Below, in pieces: positions 1 to 4,341 of a DNA stretch of 5,118 bases; position 1 is the stretch's first letter, and every line of letters begins with the position of its first letter. Under the pieces are notes generated by a model, which was not told the origin of the DNA, made no database searches, and worked only from the letters and a program-made list of their open reading frames with translations. The stretch comes from Pseudomonadota bacterium (lineage in GTDB: Bacteria; Pseudomonadota; Gammaproteobacteria; Burkholderiales; Gallionellaceae), in assembly GCA_021783855.1 (NCBI GenBank), contig JAJXTL010000189.1:1-5118 (forward strand), given 5' to 3'. A program made the translations under genes and the position numbers.

Positions 1-16
1 CCGGTATTTTGTCCAT
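1..16 (-). CDS. Possible start of a gene leaving the left edge
   Basis: On the minus strand an ATG at 14-16 opens a frame reading M-D-K-I-P before the window ends. It is preceded by a purine-rich ribosome-binding-like sequence, TAAGGGG at 24-30, with a 7-base spacer, which is good placement. A second ATG at 19-21 in another frame would sit too close to the same site. Only five codons are visible, so no family can be named. The gene would be codirectional with pagP, about 300 bases downstream of it, and is probably a separate transcription unit because inverted repeats lie directly upstream. Confidence 0.3.
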
Positions 17-54
17 GACATTGCCCCTTATTCAAAGTTGGCGCCCCCCCCGAC

Positions 55-71
55 GATTGCACATGGCAATC
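55..71. repeat. Inverted repeat GATTGC-N5-GCAATC
   Basis: The arms are a perfect 6-bp match (55-60 and 66-71) around a 5-base spacer. It lies about 40 bases upstream of the possible minus-strand start at 16, a position suited to an operator. Half-site sequence is shared with the dyad at 110-132. A regulatory role is inference. Confidence 0.4.
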
Positions 72-109
72 AATTTCGATTCGAATGATGGAAACACTTC
101 TATCCGCCT

Positions 110-132
110 GTGATTATGCACAGTGCAATCAC
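110..132. repeat. Nested inverted repeat GTGATT-N11-AATCAC
   Basis: Outer arms GTGATT (110-115) and AATCAC (127-132) enclose a second dyad, TGCAC-A-GTGCA, at 117-127. The GATT and GCAATC parts recur in the dyad at 55-71. The spacing does not fit a CRP site (TGTGA-N6-TCACA). It could be an operator or hairpin serving the left-edge gene, but this is not shown by the sequence. Confidence 0.35.
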
Positions 133-310
133 GGCTGCGCCATCAGCATTTCCTGATTTATAAGTCAGCAAACACGTAGAGGTAGTTTGGATTTTCCTGG
201 CGGCGGCTGGTTGCAGTTCACCCAGACTGACCGGACAATTGCTTGCACAAGCTTTGCGGTGCGCCTTGATCGCCTTCAGGAATTTGAAGACTTGTTGAAA
301 AATAGATCCA

Positions 311-886
311 TCAATTCAGGGTGATCTTCCCGAATAAAAAACCCACTCCACCATGTCCGTAGATCCATGGAACATAAGTGCCAAAGATTGAAACCTTGCC
401 GCTCCCTACGGAAACCAAAGGCAACACGAAAGGAATGGGAAGACGATAGGAATAGATGTCCTGACGGACAGTCACTAAAAACGTATAACCCATGCCTATG
501 TCCCATTGCGTCGACTGACCGATGAAATCCCAGGTATGCCCATAGCCAGCTACAGGTTGAATATCACGGTGAGAATCCTGAAAGGCCATCGCATAAAATC
601 CATGCCAATTCTGTTGCTCGTCGCGAAACCCCTTTCCATATCCCAACCCCCAGGGGGTCTCATTGAAATGCGAGATTTGCTCAGCGGTGTAATCCCTGCC
701 GTTATGCCAGGTATGGGCAGGCACATACAGCTCTGAAGAGCCGGCCATGGCATGATCCCAGGTGGCCTGCACATCCTCCGAAAATGAGGAGAGCATATCC
801 TGGGCATGGCAAGATGGCGAGAAGGCAATCAGGACAACAATGAAAACCCGGAAAGACACCGGTGTTCGTACAGAAAAAAACATCAT
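311..886 (-). CDS. pagP: Lipid A palmitoyltransferase PagP
   Basis: PagP is an outer-membrane beta-barrel enzyme that moves a palmitoyl chain from a phospholipid to lipid A, tightening the membrane against cationic peptides. The 191-residue product has a signal peptide with likely cleavage after C-H-A (residue 28), then an amphipathic helix region (about 31-46). The catalytic set of E. coli PagP is present: His61 in TWH, and Asp104-Ser105 in AFQDS, with the same 43-residue His-Asp spacing as E. coli His33/Asp76. Gly116 in AGYGH aligns with the Gly88 acyl-chain ruler, suggesting palmitate selectivity. The C-terminal barrel motifs LPLVSVGSG and TYVPWIYGHG are also typical. Two adjacent ATGs exist (886 and 883). 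The AAGG at 891-894 is better spaced for the second, so the true start may be residue 2. The protein ends in Asn, not the usual outer-membrane terminal Phe. It is last in the minus-strand cluster, 91 bases after the DUF3096 gene. Confidence 0.95.
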   Translation of the reverse strand: MMFFSVRTPVSFRVFIVVLIAFSPSCHAQDMLSSFSEDVQATWDHAMAGSSELYVPAHTWHNGRDYTAEQISHFNETPWGLGYGKGFRDEQQNWHGFYAMAFQDSHRDIQPVAGYGHTWDFIGQSTQWDIGMGYTFLVTVRQDIYSYRLPIPFVLPLVSVGSGKVSIFGTYVPWIYGHGGVGFLFGKITLN

Positions 887-977
887 GAAACCTTATTATT
901 AAAGCCGATCATGGAAAGCTTAAACGTGTCCGGCACAGCCTGCGCAGCGCCACAACCTATGCGATCCGGAATTTTGT
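887..977 (-). other. Spacer before pagP
   Basis: Ninety-one bases separate the DUF3096 stop from pagP. I see no intrinsic terminator and no clear promoter. The AT-rich stretch TTTAATAATAAGG directly before pagP mainly carries its weak ribosome-binding site. One GTTTA half-site resembling part of a PhoP box is present without its partner. Read-through from the upstream genes is possible. Confidence 0.3.
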
Positions 978-1127
978 TTACCCCAGGTGCCCGGTTCCTA
1001 ACAGTCCCAGCAATCCGATGATAATCAAATATACCGCGACGATATAGTTCAGCAACCTCGGCATGATCAGAATGAGCACGCCGGCAATCAGCGATACCAC
1101 GGGTTGCAGGTTCAAATGAATATTCAT
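978..1127 (-). CDS. DUF3096 family small membrane protein
   Basis: This 49-residue protein is almost entirely hydrophobic. It has a short N-terminal M-N-I-H-L segment, a first hydrophobic stretch at about 8-20, the motif IMPRLLNYIVA at 21-31, and a second hydrophobic stretch ending in GLLGLLG. This pattern, including the MPRLLNYIVA core, is what I know as DUF3096, a family of tiny inner-membrane proteins of unknown function. An upstream in-frame ATG at 1241 would add 38 residues lying inside the YqjK-like gene. The start at 1127 is preferred because AAGGA sits 7 bases before it and the family begins here. It starts 10 bases after the YqjK-like stop, so the two are almost certainly cotranscribed and perhaps translationally coupled. 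Confidence 0.85.
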   Translation of the reverse strand: MNIHLNLQPVVSLIAGVLILIMPRLLNYIVAVYLIIIGLLGLLGTGHLG

Positions 1128-1134
1128 GGCAGCA

Positions 1135-1140
1135 TCCTTA
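1135..1140 (-). promoter_or_regulatory. Shine-Dalgarno overlapping the YqjK-like stop codon
   Basis: The minus-strand sequence TAAGGA combines the TAA stop of the YqjK-like gene (1138-1140) with the AAGGA ribosome-binding site (1135-1139) of the DUF3096 gene. A 7-base spacer follows to the ATG at 1127. This decides the DUF3096 start and suggests coupled translation. Confidence 0.7.
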
Positions 1141-1473
1141 TGTGGTATAAAAATAGCGTGAAAAAAATGGGAAGCAGCCCTTAGCCCGATGCAATGCGCC
1201 GTTAAATTTGGCAGGATATGGGAACAGCAGACGCCACCCATCCTGCATCATGTGGCGCAGATTTCTGCGGCACCGCGCCAGCAGCAAAGCTGAGCCACCG
1301 GTCAGCCGCATGGGATGGATGCGAATGAAATGCACGGTCTTTACCCCTGCATCAACCAGAGCCAGTGGTTTTTGCAATTGCAGTGAAATTCCTGGCACCT
1401 CCATGCGCTGGATATTGATCTTTTCCAGCAGAAGGCGTCGGCGGCAGGCCAGATCGTTGAGTTGTTTTTTCAT
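1138..1473 (-). CDS. YqjK-like family protein
   Basis: The product is 111 residues. Its N-terminus (KKQLNDLACRRRLLLEKI, residues 2-19) matches the YqjK-like pattern of a short charged helix with a RRR.LL.K core. The next part also fits: PLALVDAGVKTVHFIRIHP (36-54), a small hydrophobic stretch TGGSALLLA (58-66), then basic residues and DGWRLL (78-83). In enterics yqjK follows yqjD and yqjE. Here it follows a DUF883/YqjD-like gene by 52 bases with no YqjE gene between. Function is unknown; association with the inner membrane is inferred. The ATG at 1473 is the first usable start after an in-frame stop at 1492-1494, and its ribosome-binding site is poor. The tail after about residue 84 (AKFNGALHRAKGC...) is longer and less family-like than expected, so a lost original stop is possible. 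Confidence 0.72.
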   Translation of the reverse strand: MKKQLNDLACRRRLLLEKINIQRMEVPGISLQLQKPLALVDAGVKTVHFIRIHPMRLTGGSALLLARCRRNLRHMMQDGWRLLFPYPAKFNGALHRAKGCFPFFSRYFYTT

Positions 1474-1482
1474 GATGCCAGC

Positions 1483-1494
1483 TGATCGCGATCA
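1483..1494. repeat. 12-bp perfect palindrome TGATCGCGATCA
   Basis: A perfect 12-bp palindrome lies in the 52-base gap between the DUF883 and YqjK-like genes, 10 to 21 bases upstream of the latter's start. It could be a protein-binding site or chance. It contains two GATC methylation sites. Confidence 0.4.
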
Positions 1495-1525
1495 CCGGTC
1501 TGTCAGTCTGATCGAGGCGGTCATG

Positions 1526-1861
1526 CTAGTGCCGTCTGATCAGCATCCCGACAATGATCCCGGCGCAGACGGAAATACCTATCGACTGCCATGGGTTGGC
1601 GTGGACATATTGGTCGACCGCTCTTGCGCTCTGGCGCGTGCGCCCAAGCACGGCAGTTTCAGCTTCATGCAACCTGCTCTTGACAACTTCCAGACTGTTT
1701 TGAATGCGGCTGCGTGCAAGTGACGCAACTTCTCCGGTCTGGCTGGCGGTTGCATTGATCAGTTCCTCGGCATCGTCAACCATCATTTGTAAATCGGCGA
1801 CCAGCTTTTTCTTGGGTGTGGCAAATTCATCGGTGAGCGCATTCATTGTGTTTTCACTCAT
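1526..1861 (-). CDS. DUF883 (YqjD/ElaB/YgaM-like) membrane-anchored protein
   Basis: The 111-residue product has a long charged helical region (about 15-85, heptad-like, rich in Glu, Arg and Ala) followed by the signature ANPWQSIGI (88-96), a single membrane helix (about 94-107) and a basic end IRRH. This is the architecture of the DUF883/YqjD family. E. coli YqjD is a stationary-phase inner-membrane protein reported to bind ribosomes through its N-terminal part, with the C-terminal helix as anchor. A similar role here is inference from family. The ATG at 1859-1861 is supported by a strong AAGGAG at 1867-1872 with a 5-base spacer. The DUF3309 gene ends 64 bases upstream with no terminator visible, and the YqjK-like gene follows after 52 bases. 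The stop is TAG. Confidence 0.9.
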   Translation of the reverse strand: MSENTMNALTDEFATPKKKLVADLQMMVDDAEELINATASQTGEVASLARSRIQNSLEVVKSRLHEAETAVLGRTRQSARAVDQYVHANPWQSIGISVCAGIIVGMLIRRH

Positions 1862-1925
1862 GATTTCTCCTTATATTTGAATTAATCGTGTGTCACAGGC
1901 CCGCAACAGTTCCAGACGCATCCCA

Positions 1926-2084
1926 TCACAATCGTCCCATCAGCAACAGTACGATCAGTATGACTAATATCAGACCAAAAACGCCGCTTGGCCCATAACC
2001 CCACGACCTGCTGTGCGGCCATGCCGGAATCGCACCGATCAGCATTAACACAACAATGATCAGCAGAATAGTTCCTATGGACAT
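1926..2084 (-). CDS. DUF3309 family small membrane protein
   Basis: This 52-residue gene is easily missed because of its size. The protein starts MSIGTILLIIVVLMLIGAIP (1-20), a first hydrophobic helix, then has AWPHSRSWGYGPSG (21-34), a Trp/Tyr/Gly-rich loop, and a second hydrophobic helix (35-50) ending MGRL. The hydrophobic segment, W.HS.SWGY.PSG loop and second helix match what I know as DUF3309, tiny proteins of unknown function common in proteobacteria. AAGGAG at 2091-2096 lies 6 bases before the ATG at 2082-2084. Its neighbours upstream and downstream lie on the same strand. No function is assigned; inner-membrane location is inferred from the two helices. Confidence 0.88.
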   Translation of the reverse strand: MSIGTILLIIVVLMLIGAIPAWPHSRSWGYGPSGVFGLILVILIVLLLMGRL

Positions 2085-2142
2085 TTTGTTCTCCTTGTGT
2101 CAGCGCATATAAGCGCTCGGGTTATAAGGGTTCAGCAGCGTG

Positions 2143-2470
2143 TCAGCGTGGCGCGATCTTGCCGTTATCGTCAGACAGGATGATTCCACACGACAATTCA
2201 ACTGGCGATTGGCGGCGGTATCGTTGCTGGCCACAGGGTATTGTTCGCCGTAACCGCGTGTGCTGATGCGATCGCTGCTGACTCCCCTGTCGATCAGCGA
2301 CATCTTCAACTGCATTGGCACGCTGCTCGGAGAATATCTGGTTGTGGCTGCCCGTATTGTCGGTATGGCCTTCGATCAAAACATTGGTTGGTATCGACTG
2401 ATTAAAAATCCTGCGCGGCAGTTTCAGCCAGCATCCTGATCCGATCCCTGATGCACTGTATTAAGGAGTT
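2143..2470 (-). pseudogene. Broken OmpA-type peptidoglycan-binding domain
   Basis: Pieces of an OmpA C-terminal domain, which normally binds peptidoglycan in the periplasm, appear in order but in changing frames. One frame gives IRMLAETAAQ (to about 2412). The next gives IPTNVLIEGHTDNTGS and SEQRANAV (about 2397 to 2314). A third gives MSLIDRGVSSDRISTRGYGEQYPVASND and NRQLNCRVE in family order (about 2309 to 2184). The frame then returns to the second and ends IILSDDNGKIAPR at a TGA (2143-2145). Frame changes fall near 2404-2412 (beside an A5 run), 2313-2318 and 2184. The peptidoglycan-contact motif of this family, GHTD...N..LS..RA..V, is still legible. The N-terminal half, with any signal peptide, is absent between here and the transporter stop. 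No single frame makes a domain, so it is probably non-functional unless the shifts are sequencing errors. Confidence 0.85.
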
Positions 2471-2545
2471 TATTATCTTCCTTGACCGGGTTCTGCTCTG
2501 TACGCTAGCGCACAAAACGGCATCTTAACTTTTTGACATCCATTT

Positions 2546-3589
2546 TCAGCCCTTGCTTGCGAGAGCAGCCCACTCCTGCATCAGACTGAATCCAACCGCA
2601 AGCAATGTAGGCCCGATGAAAATTCCGACGAAGCCAAAGGCCAGCACACCTCCCATTACACCAAACAAAACCAGGATAAACGGCATGTTGCTGCTGCGAC
2701 TGATAAGCAGGGGTTTAACTACATTATCAACGCCGCTGATCAGGAAAATTCCCCACAGCAACATGAAAATCCCCCATCCCGCATGTCCCTGATAGAACAG
2801 CCAGATCGACGCACAGCCCCAGACCAGGGGAGGACCTACCGGAACCGGTGAAAGCAGAAAAGTGGCAACACCGAGCACCAATACCGCCGGCACGCCTGCG
2901 ATAGCAAAACCGACTGTGGCCACGAGCCCCTGCAGCAGAGCGGTACCCAGCAGCCCGTACATGACACCCCGCACGGTGTTACTGATGATGCCGATTACAT
3001 TCGCCGCATGGCTTCCCATCACTCGTTCCATTGCCATACTGACAAAGCGCATCAACGCCACGCCATCCCGATAGAAGAAGAAACAGACAAAGGCTGCCAG
3101 ACTCATCTGCACGACACCTCGCCCAAGCAGGATCCCGCCCGCAAGCAGCAAATCCCGGGCGGGTTCCATCAGACGTTTCGCCAGGGCCAGCATTTCTTCC
3201 TGGCTACTGGCAATCGAGTGCCAATACCCTTCGAGCGCAACCCCAACTATGGGCGTCTTTCCAAGCCAGGCCGGAGGCGCCATATATCCGACAGCGACAA
3301 GCTGTTTTATTTGATCGTAAAAAGCCGTCACGTTGTCGGTCAGACTGTACGCTGCCAGCGACAGCGGCAGGATAACCACGAGTGCCAGCAATAACGTCAT
3401 GGCAAGCGCAGCCATGTTTTGGCTGCCCTTCATCCTCCGCAATAACCACAGATAAAGAGGCCAGGTAGACACGCACACTACCGCAGCGAGCATCATCGCG
3501 GCCAGAAACGGCCTCAGAACCAGAAAGCAACCTGCCACCATAATCAACATGATGGCAAGCTGGGCGAAATATTCGAAGCGTTTTTCCAC
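2546..3589 (-). CDS. AI-2E family transporter (YdiK/PerM-like)
   Basis: This 347-residue multi-pass inner-membrane protein belongs to the AI-2E exporter superfamily (formerly UPF0118). Members export varied substrates, and despite the name AI-2 transport is shown for few, so no substrate is assigned. Visible features are two N-terminal hydrophobic helices (about 10-50), a third (58-82), and a soluble central region (about 85-150). The motif FFYRDG follows at 171-176, then VRGVMYG (206-212) and SPVPVGPPLVW (247-257). The C-terminal signature comprises DNVVKPLLIS (288-297), PFILVLFGVMGG (303-314) and FGFVGIFIGPTLLAV (318-332). Length is normal for the YdiK branch. The start codon is GTG (3587-3589); AGAGG about 9 bases upstream is a modest ribosome-binding site, and the next in-frame Met is at residue 14. 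It is the first gene of the minus-strand block and diverges from the Slp gene. Confidence 0.93.
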   Translation of the reverse strand: MEKRFEYFAQLAIMLIMVAGCFLVLRPFLAAMMLAAVVCVSTWPLYLWLLRRMKGSQNMAALAMTLLLALVVILPLSLAAYSLTDNVTAFYDQIKQLVAVGYMAPPAWLGKTPIVGVALEGYWHSIASSQEEMLALAKRLMEPARDLLLAGGILLGRGVVQMSLAAFVCFFFYRDGVALMRFVSMAMERVMGSHAANVIGIISNTVRGVMYGLLGTALLQGLVATVGFAIAGVPAVLVLGVATFLLSPVPVGPPLVWGCASIWLFYQGHAGWGIFMLLWGIFLISGVDNVVKPLLISRSSNMPFILVLFGVMGGVLAFGFVGIFIGPTLLAVGFSLMQEWAALASKG

Positions 3590-3648
3590 GGTGCCACACC
3601 TCTTCCCAACGCCGAGGATAACCTCAGCCTGGTATTTTCAGTGGTCTG

Positions 3649-3654
3649 ATAATA
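3649..3654 (-). promoter_or_regulatory. Candidate -10 element for the minus-strand block
   Basis: On the minus strand TATTAT (one mismatch to TATAAT) lies 59 bases upstream of the transporter GTG. The bases 17 upstream match a -35 poorly, so this is a weak candidate. It is the best AT-rich hexamer in the right place. Confidence 0.22.
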
Positions 3655-3716
3655 TGCCTAAAAGCCTTTCAAAACCATATATATCCGGCATGATATCTGG
3701 ATCATCTTGCGAAATG

Positions 3717-3749
3717 CTGCGGCTATCGAGCAGACTGCTCCGGCCGCAG
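3717..3749. repeat. Nested inverted repeat in the divergent intergenic region
   Basis: Outer arms CTGCGGC (3717-3723) and GCCGCAG (3743-3749) pair over 7 bp. Inside, GAGCAG (3728-3733) and CTGCTC (3735-3740) form a second perfect dyad around a single A. As RNA this gives a two-part hairpin with a small internal loop. It lies immediately before the terminator-like hairpin at 3753-3775. It could be RNA structure or a compact protein-binding dyad. Confidence 0.55.
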
Positions 3750-3752
3750 ATG

Positions 3753-3778
3753 ATGCCGGTGCTGTGGCATTTTTTATT
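3753..3778 (+). terminator. Intrinsic-terminator-like hairpin on the plus strand
   Basis: ATGCC (3753-3757) pairs with GGCAT (3766-3770) around an 8-base loop and is followed directly by a T run (3770-3775, then ATT). This has intrinsic terminator form, although the stem is short. No plus-strand gene lies upstream to be terminated, so it could end a small RNA, act as an attenuator in a long Slp leader, or be chance. It does not work on the minus strand, where no T run follows. Confidence 0.4.
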
Positions 3779-3793
3779 CCCCCCCGATATACT
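3764..3793 (+). promoter_or_regulatory. Candidate promoter of the Slp lipoprotein gene
   Basis: A -10 element TATACT (3788-3793) is one mismatch from consensus. A -35-like GTGGCA (3764-3769, 4 of 6 to TTGACA) sits 18 bases upstream. The spacer consists largely of a T6 run and a C7 run (3779-3785). Transcription would start near 3800, giving a leader of about 65 bases. The -35 overlaps the right arm of the terminator-like hairpin, so both readings may not be true. Confidence 0.35.
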
Positions 3794-3864
3794 GAGTTGA
3801 ACTTGCACCACGTTTTCATTTCTTATGCATAACCCATCTTCGAAGAACGGGAAGGAGTGCAATC

Positions 3865-4341
3865 ATGAAAAATTTAATCTGGCTGCTTCCGACAGCAATG
3901 CTCGCCGCATGCGCAACCCAGCCGCCCGCCAAACTCTCAACAGGCCCCTTTGCCAGCATCACGCCGCTTGCCGCACAGACGCAGAATTTTGCCGGAAACA
4001 AGGTGCGCTGGGGCGGCACCATCGCGAGTGTGACACCAAGAAAAAGCGAAACCTGCTTTCAGGTGGTGAGCCATACGCTGGACTCGATTGCGCGCCCAGA
4101 GGAAGAAGACAAGTCTGACGGGCGCTTCGTGGCTTGCAGCCCGGGATTCTACGACCCGGTCATCTACGCGACAGGAAGGGAAGTGACGGTGACGGGGACG
4201 CTTCAGCCTTCCGTCCCGGGCAAAATCGGCGAATACGATTACAGCTTCCCTTTCATTGCCGCGGATGAAATCTTCCTTTGGCCGAAACGCCAGGTGGAGT
4301 TCAACTACCCGGACTACTACTATCCGCTCTGGATGATGTAG
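3865..4341 (+). CDS. Slp family outer-membrane lipoprotein
   Basis: The 158-residue precursor has a short lipoprotein signal with lipobox L13-A14-A15-C16. The residue after Cys is Ala, not Asp, which predicts sorting to the outer membrane. The mature part carries the Slp pattern: VRWGGTIASV (47-56), ARP (76-78), DGRFVA (85-90), DPVIYATGREVTVTG (97-111), IGEYDYSFP (121-129) and LWP (138-140), then a Tyr-rich end. E. coli Slp is induced by carbon starvation and stationary phase and is thought to stabilise the envelope; the molecular role is not known, and YeaY belongs to the same family. A strong AAGGAG (3852-3857) lies 7 bases before the ATG. It is the only plus-strand gene here, diverges from the transporter, and overlaps the DUF815 gene end by 22 bp. 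I leave the symbol blank because slp and yeaY types cannot be separated by eye. Confidence 0.92.
   Translation: MKNLIWLLPTAMLAACATQPPAKLSTGPFASITPLAAQTQNFAGNKVRWGGTIASVTPRKSETCFQVVSHTLDSIARPEEEDKSDGRFVACSPGFYDPVIYATGREVTVTGTLQPSVPGKIGEYDYSFPFIAADEIFLWPKRQVEFNYPDYYYPLWMM

Larger units (their letters stand above)
17..310. other. Intergenic stretch with no supported gene
   Basis: This stretch separates pagP from the possible gene at the left edge. No frame has both a plausible start and a recognisable protein. One minus-strand frame stays open for about 68 codons (roughly 104 to 310) but has no good start codon and no familiar sequence. Visible structure comprises a run of eight C at 44-51, the inverted repeats listed separately, and a short perfect dyad GCTTG-CA-CAAGC at 241-252. 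I see no convincing intrinsic terminator for pagP: a dyad CTTCA/TGAAG near 262-277 lacks a T run on the minus strand. Confidence 0.5.

Noticed and set aside
109..132. A possible CRP-type site beginning TGTGA
   Set aside because: The TCAC half is 15 bases away instead of 6, so it does not fit the consensus.
104..310. A minus-strand frame after pagP open for about 68 codons
   Set aside because: There is no ATG or well-placed ribosome-binding site and no familiar sequence. It could be an old gene fragment, but nothing supports that.
978..1241. A longer 87-residue version of the DUF3096 protein
   Set aside because: The extra 38 residues lie inside the YqjK-like gene and are not family-like. The start at 1127 has its own well-spaced AAGGA.
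1208..1723. A 171-codon plus-strand open frame
   Set aside because: It is antisense to the YqjK-like and DUF883 genes, shows no family resemblance and has a composition typical of a shadow frame. The minus-strand genes have recognisable motifs and, for DUF883, a strong ribosome-binding site.
2143..2379. Two overlapping open frames as separate small genes
   Set aside because: Each carries only part of one OmpA-type domain, in order. They are fragments of a single broken gene.
3204..3599. A 131-codon minus-strand frame starting just upstream of the transporter
   Set aside because: It overlaps the transporter in another frame and is not transporter-like. The transporter frame carries the family signature throughout its length.
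3638..3862. A 74-codon minus-strand frame in the divergent intergenic region
   Set aside because: It has no recognisable sequence, and its start lies over the Slp ribosome-binding region. The DNA there is better explained as regulatory.
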